A stretch of DNA of 64,000 nucleotides from Trachythela sp. YZ-2020. Its lineage: Eukaryota > Cnidaria > Anthozoa > Malacalcyonacea > Clavulariidae. The notes under the pieces were generated by a model. It was given only the letters and a program-made list of their open reading frames with translations, ran no database searches and was not told where the DNA came from. The DNA lies in assembly GCA_016169945.1 (NCBI GenBank), contig JADLSH010000365.1:2435501-2499500 (forward strand). Direction: 5' to 3'. Position 1 is the first letter of the stretch, and every line of letters begins with the position of its first letter. The position numbers were made by a program, and so were the translations under genes. Below are positions 9,968 through 21,800 of the stretch, in pieces.

Positions 9968-12900
9968 ATGGGAGGCGATATGAATTTCGAAGACTCGACC
10001 ACGCTTCAATGTTCTCTTTGTAAGGAGAATTTTACGGAGCCGCTTATCTTAAAATGTCTACATACGTTTTGCCATGGGTGCCTTGAACAACAAAAACAAC
10101 AAGACAAAGAAAGCGTTATATGTAAAAACTGTGAACAAGAATCAAGTACTAAGGCCGTACGGCAGAATTTTTTTTTCGCAAACTGTTTGGCTGCTTCGCT
10201 TTTCAAAGAGTTTAAGAATGGAAATATTAACTGTGGAAATTGTGCGGCCGATGAAAATCGTCTTTTGAAGTATTGTAAAGAGTGTAGGGAGTACCTATGC
10301 GATGCGTGTGTCTACTGTCATGAGAACACGAAGCTGACACGTGCCCATAGCCTAATACCGTTAGATAAATTCGAAGAGGATCTGATAAGTCGCGGTCAGA
10401 ATCGTGCGGTGTTTTGCTCCCTTCATGAAGATAATGTGGTGGAGTCATACTGCCGGTCGTGTGAGGAGACTATATGCCGGGGGTGTGATGTACACCAAGG
10501 TCATAATGCCGTTAGTGTTGCCGAGGGATGTTCGATTGAAGTGCCGAATTTGGAAGCGGTACTGGAAAAGGCAATTTCAAAGGTTAGTGTGAAGTGTAAA
10601 CAGATTCAAATGTTTAAAATTGCTATACAAATATTAAGTAATCAACCTTAGAGAATATCTTCCTTTTTAACCCAGCTCTAGTCACAGTCCACTAACCCGA
10701 CGTCGGCTGCTCGGACTCATGTCCTCCATTTTTCTGTCTCTTGTCGTGTTCACCGTCAGTTCCTCGATGTTTAAATCTTCTTTCACACTCTTCTTTAGTT
10801 TCCTCCGTCCTCTTTTATCTCTTCATTCCATGATGTCTCTGACAGACTCTCCTTTATCACTTCTTATATGTAGCCCATATTCTTCTTCTGATCTCTTCGA
10901 TCATTTTACGATGAGGTCTCTGACAAGCTCTCCTTGATATCTTATTATATGTCCATATCATCTCAACCTTGCTTCCCTCACCTTCTCTGTAATGTCTACC
11001 ACCCCACATCTTCTTCTGATCTCTTCATTCCATAATGTCTCTGACCAGCTCCCCTTCATCTCTTATTACATGTCCATACCATCACATCCTTGCTTCCCTC
11101 ACCTTCTCTGTAATGTCTACCACCTCACATTTCTGATCTCTTCATTCCATAATGTCTCTGACCAGCTCCCCTTCATCTCTTATTACGTGTCCATACCATC
11201 TCAGCCTTGCTTCCCTCACCTTCTCTGCAATGTCTACCACCCCACGTCTTCTTCTGATCTCTATAATATCTCTGATCGGTTCTCCTTCATCCTTGCTTCC
11301 CTCACCTTCTCTGCAATGTCTATCACCCGACATCTTTTGATCTCTTTATTATAAAATATAATAAAGGCTCTCCTTCATCTCTTCTTATTACGTGTCCATA
11401 TCAACTCATCCTTGTTTCTCTCACCTTCTTTTCAATGTCTACAACTCTTGTTCGTCTTGACGAAATATCTGTATATGTCATTAATACACATTTGACATGA
11501 ATACCTTACGTACGTAAAACTGATACATTACATTTGTAATGTATCAAAAGCTTTTCCACAAGGAATTACCTTAGTTACCTTCATAGTATACCGTTGTTTC
11601 TTTAAGATTGGCAGTCACGAGAAATGCGCATCACGTTGTTGTAGTCTTGTAGACGAACTCCGTGATCGTAAGAGCGAGTTATGCGATCGAATCAAGACTT
11701 ATTTTATTGAATATAAAGAAAAAGTAAAAGAACACGAAGATCAATTGTTGCAAGAAGTTCTCAAGTGGTATAACAAGCAGTTTGAATTGATTAAACATGC
11801 ACAGAAAAAGGAAGAAAAAAGAACTGAAAAGGTCTGTAAGTTTATTTGAAATATACCGTGATGAAATATATAGTAACAGTTGATCTAAAAAGAAATCTAT
11901 TTTAATGTAGTCCTCTTGAATATTCTTTACATCATTTTAGTATTTAGTATTTAGTATAGTCAGTACGTTTTTAAGATATAAGGGTAAATACTAAGATTTT
12001 TCTCGGCATCTCGTTCGATGGGAATAATAGTTGATGGTGTTTGTGGATGGAATGTTCGAACGAAAATTTTTATATATTTTTAGACCTAGCCAGGAGCAGT
12101 TGCGAAAAATGCAACCTTAGGACCTCTGGCAGGAAATTTTCGTACGAATATTCCATCCACAAACACCCGGCATCAGTTTTTAAGATAGATAGATAGTTAC
12201 TTTGATAGTAGGCACGAAGTTTGGTAAGGCGGACAGACGGGTAGATAGGTCGTTTGACCGGTACGTGCGGTCATGTCCAGTCAACTCTCATGCAACTCTT
12301 GTTCTCGTTTGACCGGGCAATGCAAGTTGAACAAACTCTCAGCCAAACTCTCGCTTGTTAACTCTCATCCTCGTTTGACTAGGACTTTCCTTATCATATT
12401 CTTTTTACCAGCAGATAACAGACGCAGTGAAGTTCTCTCAAATTCTCCTCAATTATGGCACAGATGCCGAAATCTTGTCATTAAAACGTCTTATTCAATC
12501 ACAACTCAACCGAGTTGCTAATCAGAAGACTGGCACTACATTTATAGCGGCAGTCGAGTCCGTAATTCGTCATGCATCATGGGATATGTGGGCAGAACAT
12601 CTTACTCAGGAAAATAAATCTAACGGTTTGACTTTACCGGAAGTACATGATGATGAATCTGATGACGATGAATCTGATGATGATGATAATGGTATGATAT
12701 TTTAATTAACCAATTGTTCTCCTCCATTTTGTCACATGGATAGCTCTATCATTTCTAAACTGTTCTCTCTAGAGGTCCAGTAAGGAGCATCCCTTATTTG
12801 TCCCAGTGTTACTGCAGGAGGAAACCTAAACTAACTTTATATATACTGCATAGCTCTATCAGTTCTAAACTTTTCTCCTGAGAGATCCAATAATGGCCGT

Positions 12901-15900
12901 ACTTGTTCAATAGAAGAGCACGCCTTAATCTATCAAAAAAACACTAAATTTACTATTTGCGTATTAAGGAGACAAGTTACAGCTTCGTTCAAAGAACACA
13001 ATTTCTGACATACTGGCAATTTTTTGACGTCATAATTTCAGGCGAAAATATTTTTACGTCTCCGACCAGTTCACCAGTTACTGAGTTATGGTGCATCTAG
13101 TGTGAAAGAGCACGCCTTAATCTATCAAAAAAAACACTAAATTTACTATTTGCATATTAAGGAGGCAAGTTACAGCTTCGTTCAAAAAATGCAATTTGCA
13201 AGACATATTAATTGAAAGAGCAAACCCTAATCTACTAAAAAACACTAAAACCCCAGTCACAAAAACTCCCAAAATACTAAATGAAATATGAACAATCACA
13301 ATTGTAGTTCAATGAATCAATCAATCAATCAATCAAATTATTTATTCAGGTTACCTTAAATACATAAAAGGCCCTGCAGGAGGATCTGAGGTTAGCCCTA
13401 TTTTTGATCCCCCTAGTTATAATCAAATTCAAGTTTTATTTCTTTAAACAGACGACATCCCCACTGTTGGTTCAACAGTCGAAGAAGAAAACGAACGAAA
13501 TGAAAGACAGAACAGCTGGTTGAAAGAGAAAGATCTAATCCACAAACGACGTGGTAACTCTGGTGTAGAGGGCAAAGACTTTCAACTTGGTTCTGTGATC
13601 TCGCGAGAGAGTAGCAAGATCTGGGATGAGGGACGGCAGATTGCACGCGATTATAGATATGATAAAATATTGAGGAATAGAAGTATTGGCCGACAGGGAT
13701 CAGGTATGTCGATGGTGTTGGTGATGCGATGGTTAATTAGGGGTGATAGTGGACCTCTAGAAAGAAAAGTTTAGAACTGATAGAGCTATTCAGTATAAAT
13801 AAAGTTAGTTTAGTTTAGGTTTCCTCCTGTAGCAACACTGGATCAATAAGGGATGACCCTTACTGGACCTCTAGGGAGAACAGTTTAGAATTGATAGAGC
13901 TATCCAGTATAAATAAAGTTAGTTTAGTTTAGATTTCCTCCTGTAGCAACACTGGATCAATAAGGGATGACCCTTACTGGACCTCTAGGAAGAACAGTTT
14001 AGAACTGATAGACCTATTCAGTATAAATAAAGTTAGTTTAGTTTAGGTTTCCTCCTGTAGTAACACTGGATCAATAAGGGATGACCCTTACTGGACCTCG
14101 AGGAAGAACAGTTTAGAACTGATAGAGCTATCCAGTATAAATAAAGTTAGTTTAGTTTAGGTTTCCTCCTGTAGTAACACTGGATCAATAAGGGATTACC
14201 CTTACTGGACCTCGAGGAAGAACAGTTTAGAACTGATAGAGCTATCCAGTATAAATAAAGTTAGTTTAGTTTAGGTTTCCTCCTGTAGTAACACTGGATC
14301 AATAAGGGATGACCCTTACTGGACCTCTAGGAAGAACAGTTTAGAACTGATAGAGCTATCCAGTATAAATATAGTTAGGTTAGTTTACGTTTCCTCCTGT
14401 AGTAACACTGGATCAATAAGGGATGACCCTTACTGGACGTCTAGAGAGAACAGTTTAAAACTGTAAGAACTGTCCAATCTAAATAAGTTTAGTTTAGTTT
14501 TTCTCCTGTATTAACAAAGGACAAATAAGAGACGGCCCTAAGTGGATCCTTGGGAAGACCAGTTCAGAACTGATTGGGCTATCGTATTTTATTGCTATAT
14601 TTTAGGTTGTGGAGAATTTCAACATCCCTGTGACATAGCAGTTGATTACAAACATGATGACAGACTTATTGTGACTGACTTCAACAACAACAGAGTTCAG
14701 GTCTGTTCTCTTTGTATATTTTTTCACGGTTTAGCTGTTTTACACCTGACGTCATCGCCGCCATGTTGGATGACCTTGACAAAGGATTTTGCTTGTTTGC
14801 AAAGGCAAATTTCATCCAACAGAGTGAAAATTTCATTGTTCTTTAAATCGCTAAGAATTGGTTGCAAACCATCTATACTTAAAGACCATGTAAAGTCCAT
14901 TCTGCGCATGTGCTATGGGGGGGTCCCGCGATGTAAACAATGCCCAAATTTCGCGTTGTTTCGACTAAAATTCGACATCTTCCAAATCAGAAACTCGAAT
15001 CTATAGATAGATAGATAGAAAATTTTATTTTGACACGCTAACTACGTCAATTAAGAATATTGATTTCCACGAAGGGCGTGTGTTCTAAAGTTATTATAGA
15101 AATAATGTAACTGTTCCAATTGACAAAATTGACAATATAGACAACTAACAAAACATATAGTTAACTATTTACAATAAAGGATTTATATAATTATATAAAT
15201 ATATTATTTAGCAACATGAGCAGCAATTTTTCTTTCAAATAGAGACTGGGACCCAATCCCTCTGATTTCTTTATGGACTGAGTTCCATATTTTTGCCCCA
15301 TCAAACTGGAAACTCTTTTTCATGCTATTTGTGCGAGGCTGTGGCAAAACGAGTGTTGTTTCATTGTCACGTAGACAGTAATGTGTATTCTCATTCTTGT
15401 AGCTAAAAAGGTCTGTTAGGCTTTTTGGCCCAGACTTATTTAAAATTTTGAACATTAATTTTGCCTTGGCTTTAGTTCTCTGTACTTTTAGTGTCTCCCA
15501 ACCTAACGAATTTAATGCAATTTGAGCATTAACCTCATTTCCATGTCCATAATAATTGCATCTATTTTGGAGCTTTTGTAATCGTTGTGATTGAGTTTCA
15601 CCAAAAATGTCCCACACTTCACAACAATAAGTAAAGTATGGTTGTACAATTGCATTAAATATAGAAACAAGTGTATCACGGTCAACAAATTCTTTTAGTT
15701 TTCTAATAACAGAAATGCCTGATGTGATTTTCTTACAGATACTCTCAGTGTTGCTTTTCCAAGATAGAATCTGTATTTATTTAAAGGATAGCGAACCTTT
15801 AGCGAACCAGAACACATCATAATTTTTTAAATATAGCGTGTTTAAAATGTAAACAAACGGACGTTGCCGGTTTGTTTACATCGGGACTTTACATCACCTT

Positions 15901-17268
15901 TAACGCAAATAGATACAAAGATTTCAAAATTCACTAATCAGAAACATGTTTGATAGTAGTATCATCATATTTTTGCTTATCCGCCGTTTTAGCTAAACAA
16001 GTTTTAAGCCCAGTACAGACGAGCAAGTTTTCCTTGACGAGTTTATTTGTTCGTGTGTACGGCAAACAAGTTTTTCGATCAATTTCTCCTTGTCTGGTAT
16101 GACTAGCTTTTAAACAAGGCTCCTTGTCAAGGAAAACTTGTCAAGGAAAACTTGTCAAGGAAAACTTGTCAAGGAAAACTTGTCAAGGAAAACTTGTCAT
16201 GGAAAACTTGCTCGTCTGTACGGGCCTTTATTCGTCCGGGTCTAAATCCTTCACCTTACTTTCTATATTCAAGGTTTTCACATATTTTGGAGAGTTTCTA
16301 TTTTATTTTGGCACACGCGGCTGCGGTCATGGTCAGTTCAATGGTCCCACTGGAGTCTCAATACTTCATGATGGCTCTATTGTTGTGTGCGACTGTTTGA
16401 ACAATCGTATTCAACTGTTCACAAGTGAAGGAGTTTTCATGAGTGCGTTTGGTACTGAAGGGCGTGGCCAGGGACAATTTTGGCGGCCTTTGGGGGTAGC
16501 TGTTGATAGTGAAGATCGCATTGTGGTTGTCGATCAAGGTAGGCCTGCATACCACGGTAATCTTGATACATAAACACCCATAAATTAACTCAACTTTCGC
16601 GTTGAATTTCTCTTTAAATACTGGTTTGTTTGAGAAGCTATATCATACACTCGAAGTCGTTAAAAAAAGTGATTTAAAAACACCTCAAAGTATGTTAAAA
16701 AACTCGGCTAGCGCCTTGTTTTTCAACACACTTTTCGGTGTTTAAAATCACTACTGATAAACTCCTTCTCGTGTATGATATATTACTTCACTAATTTATC
16801 TTTCCACATGTAGGCAACAGCAGAGTGCAAGTGTTCAACAGTTTTGGCGAATTCCAGTTTACATTTGGCAAGCTGGGAAAATGGGATGGTGAGATAAGCT
16901 GTCCAAATTTCGTAGCTATTGACAAAGACGACAATATTTACGTCTCAGACGAGATCAACATGAGAATTCAAATATTTCGCAGTGATGGTAGTTACCTGAG
17001 AAAAATCTCTGCTCAAGAGATACACGGTTTTCAAGGCTGTGTGGAACATTTGTCCGGGGTAGCCGTAGATTCCCGGGGTTATGTTGTGGTTGGTGCGAAG
17101 AGCAGTTGTAGTGTACGAGTTTTTACCCCGGATGGCCGCTTCCTACGAGCTTTTTCCTCCACACGAGCTTGTCCATCTCGGCTTTTGTTTTCATCCGGCA
17201 TTGCTCTCACTTCGGCTGGAGAAATTGTCGTCTCTGATTGGTTCAATAATAGAATTCGATTCTTCTAA
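9968..17268 (+). CDS. TRIM-NHL protein (RING, two B-boxes, coiled coil, NHL repeats)
   Basis: Complete seven-exon gene, 727 aa: 9968-10582, 11607-11831, 12415-12691, 13452-13703, 14606-14700, 16274-16538, 16814-17268. All introns are GT-AG with agreeing phases. RING Cys/His pairs start at residues 15-18 (CSLC, then CLHTFCHGC, later CKNC). B-box 1 (CGNC...CKEC...CDAC) lies near residue 80 and B-box 2 (CSLHEDN...CRSC...CRGC) near 145. Exon 2 is a Lys/Glu-rich coiled coil. Exon 3 ends in a Asp/Glu run (DDESDDDESDDDD), and exon 4 is charged with no domain I know. Exons 5-7 give about six NHL blades with signatures such as VTDFNNNRVQ and VCDCLNNRIQ. Known TRIM-NHL proteins act as E3 ubiquitin ligases and bind RNA (TRIM71/LIN-41) or cargo (TRIM2/3). 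No filamin domain was seen, so assignment to one vertebrate member would be guesswork. Confidence 0.9.
10690..11460 (-). repeat. Tandem array derived from a retrotransposon reverse-transcriptase tail
   Basis: About five units of roughly 116-120 bases in intron 1 of the TRIM-NHL gene. Each encodes on the minus strand a piece like EKVREARLRWYGHV followed by RDEGE-VRDIME, the familiar C-terminal end of non-LTR retrotransposon polyproteins. The repeated words on the plus strand are CTTGCTTCCCTCACCTTCTC and TCATCTCTTATTAC. Frames on either strand are repeat artefacts. Confidence 0.75.
12031..12175. mobile_element. Foldback element with SINE-I core
   Basis: GATGGTGTTTGTGGATGGAA faces TTCCATCCACAAACACC; the centre carries the complement of CAACTGCTCCTGGC. 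Confidence 0.75.
12245..12392. mobile_element. GAGAGTTG-family MITE, partial copy
   Basis: CAACTCTCATGCAACTCTTG, CTCGTTTGACCGG and the terminal CATCCTCGTTTGACTAGG match copies at 2992, 49290 and 54700. It ends about 20 bases upstream of TRIM-NHL exon 3. Confidence 0.65.
12738..12890 (-). repeat. 114-bp repeat, about 1.3 units
   Basis: Reverse-complement copy with ATAGCTCTATCA, TTCTAAACTGTTCTC and CAGGAGGAAACCTAAAC. Confidence 0.7.
12914..13210. repeat. Pair of about 98-bp direct repeats
   Basis: AGAGCACGCCTTAATCTATC begins a block at about 12914-13011 that recurs at 13106-13205 with few changes. A third, shorter start lies near 13215. Origin unknown. Confidence 0.7.
13310..13440 (-). mobile_element. 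Truncated 3' end of a non-LTR retrotransposon
   Basis: On the minus strand AATAAATAATTTGATTGATT, a polyadenylation-like signal followed by a short tandem tail, resembles the end of the element at 29860. Confidence 0.5.
13745..14520 (+). repeat. 114-bp tandem satellite array
   Basis: About six and a half head-to-tail units of exactly 114 bases; the AAAGTTAGTT word recurs at 13801, 13915, 14029, 14143, 14257 and about 14371. Each contains TTTCCTCCTGTAGTAACACT, GGATCAATAAGGGATGACCC and GAACTGATAGAGCTATCC. It starts about 40 bases after the donor of TRIM-NHL exon 4. Single copies are scattered across the window. Confidence 0.92.
15004..15780 (-). pseudogene. 5'-truncated CR1/L2-like non-LTR retrotransposon
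   Basis: The minus-strand frame 15617-15204 encodes 137 residues typical of the reverse-transcriptase C-terminus (RLQKLQNRC, FDGAKIWNSVHKEIR). Downstream is AATAAAATTTTC and a TCTA tail at 15004-15020, the element's 3' end. Further diverged coding sequence extends to about 15780. No catalytic core is present. It lies in intron 5 of the TRIM-NHL gene. Confidence 0.8.
16008..16226. mobile_element. TTAA MITE with an internal 14-bp tandem repeat
   Basis: Ends GCCCAGTACAGACGAGCAAG and the complement of CTTGCTCGTCTGTACGGGCC, with TTAA at 16004-16007 and TTTA at 16227-16230. Its right arm contains five or six tandem units of TTGTCAAGGAAAAC (about 16125-16205). It ends 47 bases before TRIM-NHL exon 6. 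Confidence 0.85.
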
Positions 17269-18853
17269 TAAGACTATGTTTCATGCGCCCGTGTGAACAC
17301 ATTTGGCGAAATCGTGGAAATTTGAATACGGATAAATGACATTTATTATAACGAATGAAGCTATGAACGAACTGATTAGCTAACTAATTAATTTACCTAA
17401 CTAATTAATTTACCAATTTTACTAACTGAACAATTCGTTAACTAACGAACCTACTAACCATATACCTAACGAATAAACCAACAAACGAGGATTTCATAAG
17501 AATACCCATCTGGACATTTCACCCATATGGACATTTCACCCATGTGGACATTTTAGCCATATGGACATTTTACCCATATGGACATTTCACCCATGCTTTT
17601 ATAAGCTTGTTTTGTTAGAGTTAAAAGTTATATATACAAACTAATTGTTAGATGTGGGACAAATTTATTACAGAAATTTACAAATTGAATTTCAAACGTA
17701 ATATGTTCTAAATTATCATATATACACGCAACTTAATGATCTAAAAATGAAAGTATTCAAAATATAATGATGTTCGTTTCATTAAATGCAACTTAAAACA
17801 TCAATGACAGTTATATATTATTATGTTTTCAATTAACTATTGATAACTAAAGTGATCGGAAATTCAACTATTGAAGTATGCTCAAAGATCCTATTCACAT
17901 AGATTCATAATAAAGTCAGACCAAACTATTACGCAGAATTCAATTAAACAAGAAAGTAATTTCAACGCTCTGTTGGTTCCAAGTTGTCCTGAATTTGTCA
18001 GGGAAAGGGCCACACTGAATTTTGGCCAGCTTCTCGACAGTATTTTTTCAGCTAGACCTTATTTATGGGACTTTCAAGAGCACTCTATTTTGTTATGTAA
18101 AAATTACACGAAATAACTACAAATTGTCTAATTTCTTATATTAGGTAAATAATTTAGTTCCTATCCCTTAATTTATATCACTGCCACTGACGTAAGCGTG
18201 TTCTTGCGTGAAAGGGCTGGCAGGCTGATTTCAGGTTTTGCCAAATGTTGATGACGAATAGTTGAGTTGATGATGTCGTCAGGTGATGTTTGCCACGAAT
18301 TTTTCAAATTCAGGGCGTAACCTAGGTCTAAACATTTGGGGGAGTTGGTTTGTTTTTCCCGACGAAAGGGCGTGGTCAGGAAGCAACGTAATGGGGCCGG
18401 TCAAAACGAAAAAGGTTTATGGGGACCCTCATGCCGGTAGCGGAAATGCACAGGTATCGAGTGCTGAAGACACGAGGCCACTAGGGGGCTATGAGGGCAT
18501 GCTCCCTCGGAAAATTTTGAAATGTACAGTCTCTAAAATGTACAGTCTTCATGCACTTTGGGAGAAGATTTTACAGAATTCTGATAGGTCAGAAAATGTT
18601 GTATATTAGGTTAGCAATCTTTTCAAATTGTCCAACTCGTTTTCACGCATTTTTGTTCTTAATAAACCTGATTTGAACATTTTTTGCTCGTCCAACATGG
18701 CAAAATCTCCCTACAAAAGTGCAATTGTTAAACATTGGGGGGGGGGGAGGTGTCTTACGCCCCTTAAATTCACATTATTATCTGAAATCGAAATTATCTG
18801 AGTGTAATCATAGCTTAGTGATATTTTAACGTCAGTGGTAAAAACTGTATATT
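17269..18853. other. Convergent intergenic region with short satellites
   Basis: Separates the 3' ends of the TRIM-NHL (+) and GAREM-like (-) genes. It holds AACTAATTAATTTACC repeats (17370-17480), a 17-bp minisatellite ACCCATATGGACATTTC of about five units (17505-17592), a diverged MITE piece (18200-18310) and a G run at 18738. No credible gene; the plus-strand frame at 18283-18609 lacks any domain. Confidence 0.6.
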
Positions 18854-21800
18854 TTAGTATGTGCGCGGCTTATTCAAAAAATATTTCCCCATAATCATAC
18901 TGGTCATAGCCAACTCAATCGTGACAGAGAACATGTCAATTTTTGGTCTCCATCCTTTCAACAATTTCTTAAGCTTTAATCTCTGGACTGGGTCGACGAC
19001 TCCAAGCGCTTCTAGTGTCTTATCATCCAGCGATTTAAATATCTCCCCGTCAATTTGCTCATTTCTAAATTTCGGCACATGTTTACCCATATTGAGAGTA
19101 CGCAGAACTTCAGAAATATCGTTCGTGCTTAGTTTCGCGAGATCTTTGGGTATCTTGAAGGCTTTTTTTGCAACCGGGTTGATTTCGTCGTAGAGGTCGT
19201 CGTCGTCGTAAGGGATTTCAGGAATCAAATTCGGCTTTCGGAGATCTTCTGGAGGGATTGCGGGAAGTTGTCGGTCCGCGATCGACGTCGACGGCGAGGT
19301 CCCGAGCTGGTCGTCAACAGGTGTGACATACATGTCTAAAAATTATAAACGAATGATTAGATGCCGCTGTAGGTAGTATTATAGATAGAGCAGTGTAGTT
19401 AGAGCAGTGCAATTAACAAAATTTAGCAATTTTATCCTCCCAATCACAATTCAGTAATAATCATCCTAATTATTCATTCAGGAATCGAATCTGTGGTCCT
19501 GCGATTCCGGTGCAGCGCTCTGACAACTGAGTCCAGTTGGCTTGTTATTCTAGGGTTATTCCAGTGTTTGATATAGGGATAATATTTTACATTTTGGGCA
19601 TTTCGGGTGGCATAGTTAAGCTGGCTATACAGCAGGTCGAGGGCAGGGATTTACTCAGGTTGGGTAACGTCCGTGTCCTTGATAAACTTCTATAAGTTGA
19701 GATTGGTTGGTTCTCTCCTGTGCTTCGAGGGTTTTTCTCCGGGTACTCCGGTTTTCCTCCCTCGCTAAAAACTAACCCTTAGGCACTAACCTTAACTAAC
19801 TAACTAACCCTCGGAACCTTTGTCAATTGGGTTGTAAAACCTGTTAAGGCTTTCCGTCCACCTCAGAGTGGTAAACACAATAAACTATAAACGAAACTAA
19901 ACACATATGTCAATGGTTTGCTACCTTGGTCATCTATTTCAGGATCACTCGGTGGCGTAGGTAACGATGACGTTGTTGGTGATGTTGATTTAGGACGATC
20001 ACTTTGATCTTCAGTTTCTTTGTTTTTACCCAGTTTGTGTCGTAATTTAGCACCAGCCTTCTTTCCTGCTGTACCAAACACGCCTTTATCTCGTTTCTTG
20101 ACTTCCTTGTCTTTCGGACTTGTGGCAGGACCTGGAAATGTATTGAGATTGATTAAACATTGGTGAAATGGTAGAGAATAGGGTTTATTGATGACGATGA
20201 TGGTTATGATGATGATGATAATCAATAAGGGTTTATTAATGATGGTAATGAAGATGATCGATAAGGATGTATCCATGATAATGATGATCAATAAGGGTTT
20301 ATTGATGATGATGATCAATAAGGGTTTATTGATAATGATCAATAAGGGTTTGTTGATAATGGAATGATGATGATGGATAAGGGTGTATTGATGAGAATGA
20401 TGATGATTGACAAGGGTTTACTGTTGATGATAATGATGATCAATAAGGGATTATTGATGATGATGATTTCTTACCATCTAAGTCATCCATATTCTCGTTT
20501 CTATTCAGTTCATCTGCACTCAGTGTCTTTGCTTTATTCTTCAATTCAATTTTTTTAGTATTGCTAGTTGCGGGCATTGTAGCGCTCTTTTTCTTGGGTT
20601 CCTCAACACTGTCGTGCGGTATATCAATACTGCTTGCTGGTCGATCAGATTTCTTCCCGTCTTTCTTCCCTTTGACCTTGTCCATGAAACGACCTAGATT
20701 GTTAACGTATGTTTGTTAATATGAAAGATGAAACCCCTTGGGCTAATACTAAATACCAACCTAAACTAAACGTGTTTTGTGTTGGCTTGTTTAAACAAAA
20801 GTGTTCAATGTTTTTGTGACTTGTTATTAGAAAATTTATTTCTTGGTTTTGTTGTTTTTCATTGTTATAATCACCAACCACAAAACCTGTTCCTTGGGTT
20901 TAGCTTAAACGTTTCAAAAACACTATAATTATTATATAAAAATATATTCAAAAATTATGCTTCCGGATTTAAGATTCTTAATGCAGGCAGGCTGGCATAT
21001 ATAGTCATAATTTTAAATAGCAATGATTCTGCGAGGGTTTAATCTCATCTGACTTATAATCTATATATACCCGAAATGCTGAAGCCGTGAAGGACCACAG
21101 GCACAGTTAAGAAATTTGGTGTGATAATCTGTACCTATAATTTTACCGCCTTTTTAAAATGGATCTCACACAGTTCAATACAAGTACCACTTAGCTTGGC
21201 ATAAAATGATGGACTGATGGCAAGGCATTTATCTCGCTCACCCGTTTTCAAAAAATAGAGTAGAAATGCGAGTCACCTTGTTATATGTCTGCCGTAATGG
21301 ATGAACATTTTGCTCAAGACTATAGTTGCTGTAAACATAAATATATTTTTACGTTTTTATTGCTTTACTTGCTCGGAAAACACGAAAGATATCGCATCAA
21401 TATCAGCTCCTTAAGGTACTTGTACAATTATTGAAGTGTGCATATAAACATGTTCTATTGACATTCACATAGGAGTGGCATGCGGTATAATATTTTTACG
21501 TCATATACTTGCATTGAAAGATTGCATTGCACCGCTACATCCAATACATATCATATCCTTTCACGAAATAATGACGTCATAGTAACAACTCTCCCTTTCC
21601 GCCGGCACAATGTCCATCAATATTTTCCCTCCCTATTTTCCATCAAAATTTTATACTACATTTTACAGGGGTGCATTGAAATATAAGCACCTTTCTTTAT
21701 AGGTCAAGTATTACCAGGGGGAACCTAAGCTAAACTAACTTTATTTATACTGGATAGCTCCATCAGTTTTTAGGTCCAGCAAGGGACATCCCTTATTGAT

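Noticed and set aside
10992..11354. 120-codon plus-strand frame rich in Ser, Leu, Pro, His
   Set aside because: It is the antisense of the retrotransposon-tail array; the meaningful reading is on the minus strand and is itself only a relic.
14542..15006. 154-codon frame
   Set aside because: Only 14606-14700 is real (TRIM-NHL exon 5); the rest reads through intron and repeat.
17505..17592. CRISPR-like regular repeats
   Set aside because: Units are contiguous 17-mers without spacers, in an animal genome; a plain minisatellite.
19863..20342. 159-codon minus frame starting with repeated MIIINKPLLII
   Set aside because: The first half is the GAT-rich minisatellite in the intron; only 19925-20131 is GAREM-like exon 4.
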